A DNA stretch of 64,000 bases from Baia soyae (GCF_004341445.1 NZ_SLXV01000001.1:62001-126000), one strand, 5' to 3'; counted from the first letter of the stretch, positions 34,851-44,374 are shown. Made by a program: numbers and translations. The notes: a model not told the origin generated them from the letters alone.

Positions 34851-35348
34851 ATGAAAGTTGCCGTATATCCAGGAAGCTTTGACCCCATTACATACGGACA
34901 TCTTGATATTATCCAACGGGGCGCAAAAGTGTTTGATAAGATTATTGTAGCTACACTTGTGAACTCGGCAAAGAATCCCTTGTTTTCGACTGATGAGCGT
35001 ACTAGTATGGTTCGGAAAGCGGTAAGTGGGATTCAAGATTGTGAGATCGAGGTCGATCACTTTGATGGTTTATTAGTGGATTATGTGAAGAAACGGCAAG
35101 CAAATGTGATTTTACGTGGGTTGCGGGCGATCTCTGATTTTGAGTACGAATTACAGATTGCATCGGTCAATCGAATTATCAGCGACGAAGTGGAAACCTT
35201 ATTTTTTATGTCGAATAATAAGCATTCATTTATTAGTTCTTCTATGGTTAAAGAAATTGCTCGCTATGGTGCAGAGACCAAAGAGCTGGTCCCTGACTTT
35301 GTAGCACAGATGTTACGAGAAAAGTTTGGTCATACGAAAACCCGCTAG
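34851..35348 (+). CDS. coaD: Phosphopantetheine adenylyltransferase
   Basis: A 165-residue nucleotidyltransferase for the penultimate step of coenzyme A synthesis. It has the SFDPITYGHLD motif, whose TYGH contributes the catalytic His18, and the ISSSMVKEIA motif. The ATG at 34851 follows GGAGGA; 13 bases separate it from the rsmD stop. The gene ends inside a bidirectional terminator. Confidence 0.96.
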   Translation: MKVAVYPGSFDPITYGHLDIIQRGAKVFDKIIVATLVNSAKNPLFSTDERTSMVRKAVSGIQDCEIEVDHFDGLLVDYVKKRQANVILRGLRAISDFEYELQIASVNRIISDEVETLFFMSNNKHSFISSSMVKEIARYGAETKELVPDFVAQMLREKFGHTKTR

Positions 35349-35370
35349 TTCTATAACCGGCGGGTTTTCT
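35336..35370. terminator. Bidirectional terminator between coaD and ylbJ
   Basis: GAAAACCCGC (35336-35345) pairs with GCGGGTTTTC (35360-35369), overlapping the last codons of both convergent genes. Confidence 0.85.
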
Positions 35371-36568
35371 TGTATAGTTTATATACCCAAAAGATGATGA
35401 AAAACAAGCAAAAATAGTGCCAGAAGGTCCAAGAGTTTTCCTGCATAGGAAGATGTTGTACCCAAGCAAAGGCAGGTGCTACGGTTGGTTGATCTTGTAA
35501 CCATGGTTGCATGGGAATGTATAGAAGCCATGTTGCGGCACAAGCTAAGGTACCATGAAGTATTTTTGCAAAGAAATATGGTTTATAACTAATATCAGTA
35601 CGACTTAGCAGGCTCGCAACTTGTGCATGAATGGATAATCCGTTCCATCCGATAAAAAAGCTGACCACAGATAGTTTGATTAATAGCGGAATAGGTATGG
35701 AAGTTTCGCTTATGACCTGAGATCCGATGGTCATCTCGAAGATTCCGGCGATAAACGGATGATGAAGAGAGTCTGGAAGTTGAAATAGGGAAAACAGGAA
35801 ACCTAGGAGATGTGTTAAGAAAGTGGTAATCCCAATAAAGGTGAGTAGGTGTACCAATACCGAAAAAATGATAATAAATCCACCGATCATTAGGAGGGTT
35901 TGGACGGCGCTGGTGACCGCTTCTCCTAATAGCTGACCAATAGGCCTTCCATCGTTTAGCCTGGCATGATGCATGGCTCTAAGAGCTCGGATGAGGATAT
36001 TAGCACGACGTCTATCTAGTCGTGGGGTCATAGGTGCATTTTTCTGATAGAAACGCATACAGATTCCTACGATGATAGCAGATCCATAGTGAGCGATGGC
36101 GAGTAGGACACCGAGCGAGCTATTTTCAAAGAACCCTACAGAGACTGCGCCAAAGATAAAAAGAGGTCCTGCTGTGGTGGTAAAGGAAACGAGTCTTTCT
36201 GCTTCTGCTTTGCTGATCAGTTTATCTTCACGTAAGCGAGTGGTTAGCTTGGCTCCCATCGGGTTTCCAGAGATGAGACCTACTGCCATGACAAAAGCTC
36301 CCGCTCCTGGTACTCGAAACAAAGGTCTCATAAGGGGTTCGAGTAGTACGCCAAGCAGATGAACGACACCGAATCCCATTAAAATCTCGGCTGTGATAAA
36401 AAAAGGTAATAAAGCAGGAAATACGACTTCCCACCATATTTTCAGTCCGCGGAGAGACGCCTGAAAGGACTCATCAGGGTATTTCATCAAGACAATCGCA
36501 AAGATACACACACCAGAAGCAAGAAGGATAGATTGTAGTTGCTTCCGGGGGAGAAGGGTTCGAATCAT
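35351..36568 (-). CDS. ylbJ: Sporulation integral membrane protein YlbJ
   Basis: A 405-residue nucleoside-recognition (Gate) family membrane protein with about nine helices. Gate-like elements GLISGNPMGAKLTTRLREDK and FFIGWNGLSIHAQV are visible. In B. subtilis ylbJ is needed for heat-resistant spores and is expressed in the mother cell. It is divergent from ylbK, with 128 bases between the two starts. Confidence 0.93.
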   Translation of the reverse strand: MIRTLLPRKQLQSILLASGVCIFAIVLMKYPDESFQASLRGLKIWWEVVFPALLPFFITAEILMGFGVVHLLGVLLEPLMRPLFRVPGAGAFVMAVGLISGNPMGAKLTTRLREDKLISKAEAERLVSFTTTAGPLFIFGAVSVGFFENSSLGVLLAIAHYGSAIIVGICMRFYQKNAPMTPRLDRRRANILIRALRAMHHARLNDGRPIGQLLGEAVTSAVQTLLMIGGFIIIFSVLVHLLTFIGITTFLTHLLGFLFSLFQLPDSLHHPFIAGIFEMTIGSQVISETSIPIPLLIKLSVVSFFIGWNGLSIHAQVASLLSRTDISYKPYFFAKILHGTLACAATWLLYIPMQPWLQDQPTVAPAFAWVQHLPMQENSWTFWHYFCLFFIIFWVYKLYKKTRRL

Positions 36569-36696
36569 TGGTCATTCTCTCCTCATCGACACTTCGGTCC
36601 CTAAATATGTATGGATGTCTTCCTTTGTTTAGACCGGTTTGTCCGAGTAAGAATGCAAATTTTCCTTTTATCATAGAGTGGAAGGAGCGATCCAAT

Positions 36697-37494
36697 ATGT
36701 CTGGACGCCCCGTTATAGGCTTGGCGTTAGGTGCTGGTGGAGCAAGGGGATTTGCACATATTGGTGTGCTGAAAGTGTTAGAGGAAGAGAGAATTCCAAT
36801 CGATTTGATCGCAGGAAGTAGCATGGGCAGCTTTGTAGGGGCTTGTTATGCAAATGGATGCAGATTATCGTTGATGGAAGGGTTAGCAGTTCACTTTAAA
36901 CGTAAGATTTGGCTGGATTATAAGATTCCTGGCATGGGTTTTATAAGTGGTCGACGGGCGCATGAAGTGATTCGCTTGCTAACTCATCGGAAGCGGATTG
37001 AAGAATTTCCGATTCCACTAGCTGTCGTCGCAACGGATTTGGCTTCAGGAGAAAAGGTTGTGTTTCGTGAGGGCCCTGCCGCTGATGCGATTCGAGCAAG
37101 CATTTCAATCCCGGGTGTTTTTGATCCTGTAAATATAGAAAATCGCCTTTTAGTAGATGGAGGAGTGGTAGATCGGGTGCCTGTTAGTGTGGTACAAGAG
37201 ATGGGAGCCGATCTGGTAATTGCGGTAGATGTGTTTGCGAAGGTTGAACAGGTGAAAATAAGAAATATTATTGATGTGATCGCACAAACTCTTGATATTA
37301 TGGAGAGAGAATTGTTGCGAAGGTATACATATCAGGCTGACGTTACGATTCGGCCTAAGGTGCAAGATATCAGTTCGACTGCATTTACAAAAGTAGAAGA
37401 GTGCATTCGTTATGGGGAGGAAGCTGCCCGAGAGCAGATTCCGTTGGTAAAAAAATTGATTGCAGAATGGCGAGGAGACAAGAAAGATGTTTAA
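36697..37494 (+). CDS. ylbK: Patatin-like phospholipase/NTE family esterase YlbK
   Basis: A 265-residue alpha-beta hydrolase-like protein. The oxyanion loop GAGGARGF (residues 12-19), the nucleophile elbow GSSMG with Ser42, and the DGG catalytic Asp triplet are all present, so it should be an active serine esterase or phospholipase. ATG at 36697 with AAGGAG 9 bases upstream; the open frame extends 43 codons upstream without support. It overlaps ylbL by 8 bases. Confidence 0.92.
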   Translation: MSGRPVIGLALGAGGARGFAHIGVLKVLEEERIPIDLIAGSSMGSFVGACYANGCRLSLMEGLAVHFKRKIWLDYKIPGMGFISGRRAHEVIRLLTHRKRIEEFPIPLAVVATDLASGEKVVFREGPAADAIRASISIPGVFDPVNIENRLLVDGGVVDRVPVSVVQEMGADLVIAVDVFAKVEQVKIRNIIDVIAQTLDIMERELLRRYTYQADVTIRPKVQDISSTAFTKVEECIRYGEEAAREQIPLVKKLIAEWRGDKKDV

Positions 37495-38548
37495 ACGAAA
37501 CTATAAAGGTCGTATCTTTTTTGGTATTTTAGCATTTCTGATCTTGATCGGGATTTTGGGTACTCCGATTGCCTCGCTTCCCTATTATGTGATGGAGCCA
37601 GGTTCCGCAGAAGACGTTGCACCCTTTGTAAAGGTGGATGAGAAACCTGCTAAGCACGGAGAGGGAACTTTTTATCTAACAACGGTTGGAGTAGGGAAAG
37701 CAACGGTATTAGATTGGGTTTGGGCCCAGTATTCACATGAACTAGAGTTAATTCCGGAGAAAGAGATGTTGATCAATGTTAAAAATGATGAAGAGTATCA
37801 ACGTCAACAAAAAGAAAATATGTTGGAATCACAAAATGCTGCCTTAATTGCTGCTTTTAAAGAGGCAAAAAAGCCGATGAAAGTTGAGTATTTGGGTGTG
37901 GAAGTGTTTTCTGTTCGCAAGGAAAATGGGTTTCAGGTAGGGGATCTCATTACGGCAATCGATGGACAGCCAATTTTGCGTAAAGAAGATTTGTTTGCTT
38001 ATCTCGAGAAGAAGAAGATCGGGGATCGAGTAAAAGTGAAGTTCCAACGAACGAATACAAAAGATCCGATCGAAAAAGAAATTGTGTTAGCGGATGTGGC
38101 TGAGCCGCAAGAAGGACAGAAGCGGGCGGGACTAGGCATCTACCCATTGACAAGGGAAAAAGTGAGTACTACCCCTTCGATTAAGATAGAAGCTGGCGAG
38201 ATCGGGGGGCCATCTGCTGGATTGATGTTTACACTTACGGTATATGATCAGCTGACAGAAGGTGATCTGACGCATAGTATGAAAATTGCCGGGACAGGCA
38301 CGATGAATAGTGAAGGAAAAGTAGGTCAAATTGGTGGTATTCAGTATAAGGTGAGGGCTGCGGATAAGAAAGGGGCTGAGATTTTCTTTGCTCCTAAAGA
38401 TACACAGCCCACGGATGAAAATGAAAAAATAGCCCTTCAAGCAGCCAAAGAAATTAAAACGAAGATGAAAATTGTACCAGTAGCTACCTTTCAAGAAGCG
38501 CTTCAGTATTTACAAAGCCAAGAAAAATCATCACAAAAGGCGAGCTAA
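37487..38548 (+). CDS. ylbL: PDZ-Lon-type serine protease YlbL
   Basis: A 353-residue membrane-anchored protease. There is one N-terminal helix (FFGILAFLILIGILG), then a PDZ domain (about 135-205) and a C-terminal Lon-type S16 domain with the Ser-Lys dyad: S243 in GGPSAGLMF and K288 in GGIQYKVRAA. The catalytic part faces outside the cell. B. subtilis YlbL (DdcP) degrades the division inhibitor YneA after DNA damage. The start at 37487 follows GAGGAG and lies inside the end of ylbK. Confidence 0.93.
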   Translation: MFKRNYKGRIFFGILAFLILIGILGTPIASLPYYVMEPGSAEDVAPFVKVDEKPAKHGEGTFYLTTVGVGKATVLDWVWAQYSHELELIPEKEMLINVKNDEEYQRQQKENMLESQNAALIAAFKEAKKPMKVEYLGVEVFSVRKENGFQVGDLITAIDGQPILRKEDLFAYLEKKKIGDRVKVKFQRTNTKDPIEKEIVLADVAEPQEGQKRAGLGIYPLTREKVSTTPSIKIEAGEIGGPSAGLMFTLTVYDQLTEGDLTHSMKIAGTGTMNSEGKVGQIGGIQYKVRAADKKGAEIFFAPKDTQPTDENEKIALQAAKEIKTKMKIVPVATFQEALQYLQSQEKSSQKAS

Positions 38549-38550
38549 CA

Positions 38551-38579
38551 TTGACACAATTATACGGATGTCATATAAT
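38551..38579 (+). promoter_or_regulatory. SigA promoter of ylbN-rpmF
   Basis: TTGACA (38551-38556) and TATAAT (38574-38579), 17-base spacing, a perfect consensus promoter starting 2 bases after the ylbL stop. Confidence 0.9.
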
Positions 38580-38609
38580 AAGCCTGTTTTCACGCGAGGA
38601 GTGGAATGA

Positions 38610-39122
38610 ATGCAGATCTCTCTACAAAAGATCAATCAACAACCAAATCAACGGCTGATTGTGAAGGAAAGCGTTCAGTTGGATGGGTTGGTAGATGAAG
38701 TTCTAGGTCTGGAACAGATCGAACCCGTACAGGTAGAAGCGGTTTTTCAGAACGTGGGTTCTCGTTTGTACCATGGGGAAGTGATGGAATCCACTCAAGC
38801 GGTATTGACATGTTCGCGTTGTCTAGCTGGGTATACCATGCCCTTACAGGCAGAATGGTCTGAGAGATTTACGGATGAAGAGAGCCGAGCAATTGATTCA
38901 GAAGAAGAGATTGTTCATCTCGTCGAGGCACAGACGATAGATCTTGATCCTTATATACGCGAGTCGCTCGTACTCACTATTCCCTTTGTACCCCTCTGTA
39001 AGGAGGATTGCAAAGGATTATGTCCAGTGTGTGGAGCGAATAAAAATGTCCGAGAGTGTAGTTGTGTAGTCGAACGGATTGATCCACGTCTAGCGGCACT
39101 TCAGGACTTATTTAAGGAATGA
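38610..39122 (+). CDS. ylbN: YceD/DUF177 family protein (YlbN)
   Basis: A 170-residue protein of the YceD family, usually encoded just before rpmF. It has an early Cys pair (CSRCL) and a second Cys group at the end (C-x-LC-x-VCGANK, then CSC), suggesting metal binding. In other bacteria YceD-type proteins are linked to 23S rRNA or large-subunit biogenesis. AGGAG precedes the start, and a consensus promoter lies 31 bases upstream. Confidence 0.9.
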   Translation: MQISLQKINQQPNQRLIVKESVQLDGLVDEVLGLEQIEPVQVEAVFQNVGSRLYHGEVMESTQAVLTCSRCLAGYTMPLQAEWSERFTDEESRAIDSEEEIVHLVEAQTIDLDPYIRESLVLTIPFVPLCKEDCKGLCPVCGANKNVRECSCVVERIDPRLAALQDLFKE

Positions 39123-39127
39123 AAACC

Positions 39128-39156
39128 TTCTCAATCGAAGGGAACTGTAGTATAAT
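39128..39156 (+). promoter_or_regulatory. Possible promoter of rpmF
   Basis: TTCTCA and a consensus TATAAT (39151-39156) with 17-base spacing, 43 bases before rpmF. It would give extra L32 mRNA independent of ylbN. Confidence 0.55.
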
Positions 39157-39198
39157 CAACGAAGTTGTGTTTTAAGAACGGCACAGGGGGTGAATGAC

Positions 39199-39381
39199 AT
39201 GGCAGTACCATTTCGTCGTACTTCTAAAACTCGCAAACGCATGCGTCGCACTCATTTCAAATTGAGCGCTCCTGGCGTTGTAAGCTGCCCACAATGCAGT
39301 GCACCTAAGATGTCCCACCGTGTATGTAAATCGTGTGGTTATTATAAAGGTGAAAAAGTAGAAGGCGTAGTAAACGAGTAA
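39199..39381 (+). CDS. rpmF: 50S ribosomal protein L32
   Basis: A 60-residue L32 protein starting [17 protein letters not shown]. The zinc-type cysteine set CPQC and CKSC is intact, so this is the zinc-containing form. ATG 39199 follows AGGGGGTG. In B. subtilis ylbN-rpmF is also a pair, but there fapR lies elsewhere. Confidence 0.97.
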   Translation: MAVPFRRTSKTRKRMRRTHFKLSAPGVVSCPQCSAPKMSHRVCKSCGYYKGEKVEGVVNE

Positions 39382-39415
39382 TTGATATGACTAGCTAGTT
39401 TCTAGTACTAGAAAC

Positions 39416-39464
39416 AAAAACGAGCTACCAACTTGAGAGATCAAGAGGGTAGCTCGTTTTTTTG
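39416..39464 (+). terminator. Terminator of rpmF
   Basis: AAAAACGAGCTACC pairs with GGTAGCTCGTTTTT, with an inner CTTGA/TCAAG stem, followed by T. A separate perfect 18-base palindrome (39398-39415, GTTTCTAGT and complement) lies just before it. Confidence 0.92.
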
Positions 39465-39495
39465 TGTTTGATCTTGTTATATAAATAGATTTCTA

Positions 39496-39807
39496 CTATT
39501 TGATGAAACCTAAGAATGGGTATTGGAAGTGGCGATTTTGTGTTGCGCGGATAATTCCTATGATCGGCGCTACTAGATAGATCACACCAAATACAATTAA
39601 AAACGGAAGTCCAACGAGGATAAAGGAAAAGAAAACAGAGATTCCGATGAGGATGCCCATTAGAAAATGGAATATGAGCGCTTGAAGAGAAATGCGTTTC
39701 ACATCCGAATTAGACGAAAGAAAATAGACGATAAGGGGGAGCAGTACAGGTGCAAACCAAGTACTAGCGTGAACCAATATTTTTAATCCAGATGACTGTG
39801 AGTCCAT
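39496..39807 (-). CDS. DUF4870 family membrane protein
   Basis: A 103-residue protein with three predicted membrane helices and the DUF4870 layout: AGGAGG before the ATG, HASTWFAPVLLPLIVYFL, a charged turn (SSNSDVKR), QALIFHFLMG, then a GVIYLVAPIIGIIRA helix. The function of the family is unknown. It is a minus-strand single gene inserted between rpmF and fapR. Confidence 0.82.
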   Translation of the reverse strand: MDSQSSGLKILVHASTWFAPVLLPLIVYFLSSNSDVKRISLQALIFHFLMGILIGISVFFSFILVGLPFLIVFGVIYLVAPIIGIIRATQNRHFQYPFLGFIK

Positions 39808-39936
39808 GGATCAAAACCTCCTGCTGATGATTTTTAATTCGTATGTTGACTGATTTCCCGGATGTATTTTTTGTAAACATGTATATCGGTAGTGTTGTGC
39901 AAACTAACAAAGAGTTATTACGGAAAAAGATTAGGT

Positions 39937-39966
39937 GTTGTCAAACTCATTCTTTTTTTCTATACT
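39937..39966 (+). promoter_or_regulatory. Promoter of the fapR operon
   Basis: TTGTCA (39937-39942) and TATACT (39961-39966), spacing 18, directly upstream of the FapR operator. Confidence 0.8.
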
Positions 39967-39970
39967 AGCA

Positions 39971-39990
39971 TTTAGGACTAGGTATTAAAA
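39971..39990. promoter_or_regulatory. FapR operator
   Basis: The sequence TTTAGGACTAGGTATTAAAA, read on the other strand, contains TTAATACCTAGTCCTAA, close to the known FapR site TTAGTACCTAGTCTTAAT. It covers the expected transcription start just after the -10 box, so FapR would repress its own operon until malonyl-CoA rises. Confidence 0.8.
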
Positions 39991-40022
39991 TGAGGTCATA
40001 ATTCAAGGTGGTGATCTCCGCT

Positions 40023-40589
40023 TTGCGCTTAACAAAGAAAGAACGTCAATCTTATTTATCCCAAGCATTTGAACAAAACCCATTTCTTACAGATGAAGAA
40101 GTGGCGAAAAAGTTTCATGTTAGTATCCAGACAATTCGATTGGATCGATTAGAACTAGGGATACCCGAATTGCGTGAGAGAATGAAGCACATGGCAGAGA
40201 AGAAGTTTGATCATGTACAGTCATTATCTCCAAATGAAGTGATTGGTGATGTGATTGATCTACAATTACATAAAAGTGGAATCTCCTTACTCGAAATCAG
40301 TACAGAGCATGTCTTTGAGCGAAACCAAATTGCTCGCGGGCACATTTTGTTTGCTCAGGCGAACTCTCTAGCGATTGCCTTAGCGGATTGGAAGGTGGCT
40401 TTAACGGGGAACGCATCCATTCGCTTTGTTCGCCCGGTTCGGTTAGGAGAGAAATGTATTGCTTTTGCCAATGTCGCAGAAGCTCATGATAGTCGTTTGC
40501 ATGTTGGAGTGCAGACAAAGGTTCAAGAAGAAATTGTGTTTCAAGGTGATTTTGAAGTGTATCGTGTCGGTGACGATAAAGGCAACTAG
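40023..40589 (+). CDS. fapR: Transcription factor FapR, fatty acid biosynthesis repressor
   Basis: A 188-residue repressor. An N-terminal helix-turn-helix (EEVAKKFHVSIQTIRLDRLE) is joined by a linker helix to a hot-dog effector domain (RNQIARGHILFAQANSLA, EEIVFQGDFEVYRV) that binds malonyl-CoA. The TTG at 40023 gives MRLTKKERQ, in line with the B. subtilis protein, and has an almost full Shine-Dalgarno (AAGGTGGTGATC). GTG codons at 40008 and 40011 lie inside that site. First gene of fapR-plsX-fabH-fabD-fabG. Confidence 0.95.
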   Translation: MRLTKKERQSYLSQAFEQNPFLTDEEVAKKFHVSIQTIRLDRLELGIPELRERMKHMAEKKFDHVQSLSPNEVIGDVIDLQLHKSGISLLEISTEHVFERNQIARGHILFAQANSLAIALADWKVALTGNASIRFVRPVRLGEKCIAFANVAEAHDSRLHVGVQTKVQEEIVFQGDFEVYRVGDDKGN

Positions 40590-40602
40590 GAGGAAATGAT
40601 CC

Positions 40603-41619
40603 ATGAGAATTGCATTTGATGTCCATGGAGGAGACTATGCACCCAATGCGGTGATCGAAGGTGTCCTACAGGCAGCAAAAGATTACCCTGAGATAACATT
40701 TGTATTGATTGGTACGGAGAAAACTCTGGTGTCATCTGTACTGTCTAATATTGAAATGATCAAGGTAACGGAAACCATCACAGCAGAAGATGAACCAGTA
40801 AAAGCGATTCGAAGGAAAAAAGATTCATCCCTAGTTGTTGGCTGTCGTTTGGTGAAAGAAAAAGCCGTTGATGCGTTTGTATGTGCAGGTAATACAGGTG
40901 CTTTAGTGGCGGCTGGATTATTTGTCACAGGTCGTCTGAAAGGGATGGATCGTCCTGCCCTTGCGCCGATTTTTCCGAGCCTGAGGGGTGGCGGAACGCT
41001 CGTGCTGGATGTAGGAGCGAACCCGGAGGCGAAACCAGAACATTTGCGCCAGTATGCAGTGATGGGAAGTATTTATGCTCAACATGCAATGGGGATCGAG
41101 CGACCACGAATTGGTTTGCTTAATATCGGTACTGAAGATGGCAAGGGAACGTCTCTCACGAAAGATACATTTGATTTACTCTCGAACGAGTCTTCGATCC
41201 ACTTTATTGGAAACGTGGAGGCGCGAGACGTGTTAGACGGTACATGTGATGTACTGGTTACCGATGGATTCTCAGGGAACATTCTTCTAAAAAATACGGA
41301 AGGTGTGGCCAAAGCCATTTTTAGTAAGTTAAAAGAGGAATTTACTAGAAGCATTCGAACGAAGGTGGCGGCGGGCATCCTTGCTCCTGGCCTTAAACGA
41401 TTTAAAGAGAGCATGGATTATAAAGAACATGGCGGGGCTCCTCTTTTAGGACTGGCAGGTCCCATTATTAAAGCACACGGTTCTTCAGATGCTCGTGCTT
41501 TTTATCAAGCGGCGATGCAAGCGAAGAAGATCGTGGAGCAAAATGTGATCGAACAGATTCAACAGGGGTTAGTGAAAACAGAGGGAGATGAGGAGAGGTG
41601 CGATCAGCAGGAATCTTAG
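40603..41619 (+). CDS. plsX: Phosphate acyltransferase PlsX
   Basis: A 338-residue peripheral membrane enzyme that makes acyl-phosphate from acyl-ACP for phospholipid synthesis. Typical segments: [18 protein letters not shown] at the N-terminus, [14 protein letters not shown] and [16 protein letters not shown]. It lies 13 bases after fapR and overlaps fabH by 22 bases. Confidence 0.96.
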   Translation: MRIAFDVHGGDYAPNAVIEGVLQAAKDYPEITFVLIGTEKTLVSSVLSNIEMIKVTETITAEDEPVKAIRRKKDSSLVVGCRLVKEKAVDAFVCAGNTGALVAAGLFVTGRLKGMDRPALAPIFPSLRGGGTLVLDVGANPEAKPEHLRQYAVMGSIYAQHAMGIERPRIGLLNIGTEDGKGTSLTKDTFDLLSNESSIHFIGNVEARDVLDGTCDVLVTDGFSGNILLKNTEGVAKAIFSKLKEEFTRSIRTKVAAGILAPGLKRFKESMDYKEHGGAPLLGLAGPIIKAHGSSDARAFYQAAMQAKKIVEQNVIEQIQQGLVKTEGDEERCDQQES

Positions 41620-42596
41620 GAACAGGTGCCTACTTGCCAGAAAAAGTACTTACCAATGCCGATCTGGAGAAGATGGTAGATACGAATGATGAATGGATTG
41701 TCTCTCGTACAGGGATCCGTGAACGTCATATAGCTGCTCCAGATCAAGCTGCTTCCGATCTAGCTGTGAGGGCTGCCAGACAAGCGCTTGAGCGTGCAAA
41801 TATCACGGCAGATCAGCTTGATCTCATCATTGTGGCGACCGTTACACCTGATATGTCATTTCCAGCAACTGCTTGTCTCGTACAAGAGCAATTAGGTGCC
41901 AAAAATGCGGCGACGTTTGATTTGTCAGCGGCATGTACAGGATTTATCTACGGGATCACGACAGGTGCTCAATTTATCGCAACGGGCGTTTATCGGTATG
42001 TGTTGGTCGTGGGTGTAGAAGTTCTCTCCCGAATTGTAGACTGGTCTGATCGTAATACGTGTGTTTTGTTCGGAGATGGTGCGGGTGCAGCAGTTCTAGG
42101 TCCTGCAAAAGAAGGTTATGGCTTTCAGTCGTTTGAACTAGGAGGCGACGGCACAGGAGCTACTCATTTAAATTTAAAAGCAGGTGGCTCTAGATTTCCT
42201 GCTAGCGAACAGACGATCAAAGAAGGCGGTCATTATCTATATATGAATGGTCGTGAAGTCTTCAAGTTTGCGGTTCGTGTGTTGATTAGTGCGGCGGATG
42301 AGGCGCTTAAAAAGGCAGGATTAACCAAAGAAGACATCAGTTTGTTGGTTCCACATCAAGCGAATATGCGCATTATCGATGCTGCAGTAGAGCGTCTGGG
42401 ACTGGATGAGGAAAAGGTTATTGTGAATTTGGACCGCTGCGGAAATATGTCTTCCGCCTCTATACCAGTCGCGTTAAATGAAGCATGGGAGCAAGGTCGA
42501 ATTCATGAAGGAGATACAATTGTTCTTTGTGGCTTTGGTGGTGGATTAACGTGGGGAGCTACTGTTTTACGTTGGTCACAAGACAAACCAGAATAG
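41598..42596 (+). CDS. fabH: 3-oxoacyl-ACP synthase III
   Basis: A 332-residue initiating condensing enzyme that joins acyl-CoA with malonyl-ACP. The catalytic triad is visible: C113 in SAACTGF, His in VPHQANMRI and Asn in [11 protein letters not shown] at 41598 lies inside the end of plsX, with AGGGAG about 10 bases upstream, so it is probably coupled. In Bacilli this enzyme selects branched primers. Confidence 0.96.
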   Translation: MRSAGILGTGAYLPEKVLTNADLEKMVDTNDEWIVSRTGIRERHIAAPDQAASDLAVRAARQALERANITADQLDLIIVATVTPDMSFPATACLVQEQLGAKNAATFDLSAACTGFIYGITTGAQFIATGVYRYVLVVGVEVLSRIVDWSDRNTCVLFGDGAGAAVLGPAKEGYGFQSFELGGDGTGATHLNLKAGGSRFPASEQTIKEGGHYLYMNGREVFKFAVRVLISAADEALKKAGLTKEDISLLVPHQANMRIIDAAVERLGLDEEKVIVNLDRCGNMSSASIPVALNEAWEQGRIHEGDTIVLCGFGGGLTWGATVLRWSQDKPE

Positions 42597-42607
42597 GAGG
42601 CCACGAC

Positions 42608-43543
42608 ATGGGGAAAATAGCATGCCTTTTCCCGGGGCAAGGATCACAAAAAGTGGGTATGGGAAAAGAGATTGCAGAGTCATTTGCGGAAGCGAAAGAA
42701 GTGTATCGTGAAGCGGACGAGGTTTTAGGATATTCCTTATCAGAGCTTTGTTTTGAGGGGCCAGAGGATACGTTGCGCTTAACAGAACATACACAGCCGG
42801 CTTTATTAACCACTAGCTTGGCATTGTATGAAGTGTTCCGTCAGTCGGGAATTCGGCCTGATTTCGTAGCCGGACATAGTTTAGGTGAGTACTCGGCCTT
42901 GGTTGTAGCAGGTGTTCTTTCTCTTCGTGATGCGGTTGCAACGGTTCACAAACGGGGAACGTTTATGGAAGAAGCGGTTCCTGCTGGCGTGGGAGCTATG
43001 TCTGCTGTACTTGGCTGTGAACGAGATGTGTTGGATGAGATATGCCGTTCGGTAAGTGTGGAGGGAAATATCGTCGAGCCAGCCAATTATAATTGTCCAG
43101 GGCAGATTGTGATTTCAGGACACGCTGACGCTGTCAGAGTAGCAGGCGAGAAGGCACTCGAAGCAGGGGCAAGAAAAGTTGTTCCGTTGACCGTGAGTGG
43201 CCCGTTTCATTCTTCTTTAATGGCTCCAGCATCAAAGCAGCTTGCTGACACTTTGCAAACGGCCCTGTTCCGAGAAGCGGAAGTGCCTGTTATCGCGAAT
43301 GTCAGCGCATTACCTGTGACACAACCATCTGAAATTCGTGAAGCGTTGATTCAGCAGGTAGCTTCGCCCGTTTTATGGGAGGACACGGTTCGTACTTTAT
43401 TAGATCAAGGAGTTGATACGTTTATTGAGATCGGCTCAGGAAATGTTTTATCAGCGCTTGTAAAGAAAGTAAATCGCCGGATTACGATGCTTTCGATCCA
43501 AGATCCAGCAACGCTTGAAAAAGCTCTTGAACAACTTCGTTAA
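42608..43543 (+). CDS. fabD: Malonyl CoA-ACP transacylase
   Basis: A 311-residue enzyme that loads malonyl onto ACP. It has FPGQGSQ near the start, the GHSLGE nucleophile motif (S91), and the catalytic His in VSGPFHSSLM. ATG 42608 follows AGGAGG by 6 bases. An open frame extending 27 codons upstream is inside fabH. Confidence 0.96.
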   Translation: MGKIACLFPGQGSQKVGMGKEIAESFAEAKEVYREADEVLGYSLSELCFEGPEDTLRLTEHTQPALLTTSLALYEVFRQSGIRPDFVAGHSLGEYSALVVAGVLSLRDAVATVHKRGTFMEEAVPAGVGAMSAVLGCERDVLDEICRSVSVEGNIVEPANYNCPGQIVISGHADAVRVAGEKALEAGARKVVPLTVSGPFHSSLMAPASKQLADTLQTALFREAEVPVIANVSALPVTQPSEIREALIQQVASPVLWEDTVRTLLDQGVDTFIEIGSGNVLSALVKKVNRRITMLSIQDPATLEKALEQLR

Positions 43544-43567
43544 AGACTATCCAGAAAAGGAGAGGAA

Positions 43568-44314
43568 ATGATGCTAACAAACCAAGTAGCCATCGTAACA
43601 GGTGGTTCTAGAGGAATCGGTCGTTCGATTGCTTGTACTTTGGCAGAAGCAGGAGCAGATGTAGTGATCTTCTATGCCGGGAACCAAGTGGCGGCTGAAG
43701 AAACACTTGCTGCTATTCAAGCTACAGGAAGACAAGGTTTGGCTCTTCAAGTAGATGTGTCAAATCAAGAGCAGGTGGATGCGGCATGTAAGCAGGTTTT
43801 AGAACGATTTGGTAGAATTGATGTCCTAGTGAATAATGCGGGAATTACTCGAGATAATTTAATTATGCGCATAAAAGAAGATGATTGGGATCAAGTGCTT
43901 GATACCAACTTAAAAGGTGTATTTTTCTGTACCAAAGCAGTCATTCGTCCGATGATGAAGCAACGCTCTGGCAGAATTATTAATATCAGTTCCGTAGTGG
44001 GTGTAATAGGGAATCCGGGACAAGCTAACTACGTGGCGGCAAAAGCTGGCGTAATTGGATTAACGAAGTCAACGGCAAAAGAAATCGCCAGCCGGAATAT
44101 TACCGTGAATGCAATTGCACCCGGCTTTATTGAGACCGATATGACTGCTAAACTAGACGAGCAGACGCAAAAATCGATGCTTGGATCTATTCCACTCGGA
44201 CGATTTGGAGCGGCTGCCGATGTAGCAGAGTTAGTGAAATTCCTAGCCAGCCCTGCTGCAAGCTACATTACAGGTCAAACGATCCATGTAGATGGCGGAA
44301 TGGTTACCTCATAG
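43568..44314 (+). CDS. fabG: 3-oxoacyl-ACP reductase
   Basis: A 248-residue NADPH-dependent short-chain dehydrogenase. It has TGGSRGIGRS for the cofactor, NNAG, the catalytic Ser in ISSVVG and YVAAK, and a C-terminus ending DGGM. It reduces beta-ketoacyl-ACP in chain elongation. Start ATG 43568 (or 43571) behind AGGAGAGG. Confidence 0.96.
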   Translation: MMLTNQVAIVTGGSRGIGRSIACTLAEAGADVVIFYAGNQVAAEETLAAIQATGRQGLALQVDVSNQEQVDAACKQVLERFGRIDVLVNNAGITRDNLIMRIKEDDWDQVLDTNLKGVFFCTKAVIRPMMKQRSGRIINISSVVGVIGNPGQANYVAAKAGVIGLTKSTAKEIASRNITVNAIAPGFIETDMTAKLDEQTQKSMLGSIPLGRFGAAADVAELVKFLASPAASYITGQTIHVDGGMVTS

Positions 44315-44326
44315 GAAAATGCTTCA

Positions 44327-44355
44327 TTGCTTGTCAAATGTTGTTTTCGTATAAT
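44327..44355 (+). promoter_or_regulatory. Promoter of acpP
   Basis: TTGCTT (44327-44332) and consensus TATAAT (44350-44355) with 17-base spacing, just before acpP. A dedicated promoter fits the high demand for acyl carrier protein. Confidence 0.75.
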
Positions 44356-44374
44356 ACGTAAGGAGGTGATAAGG

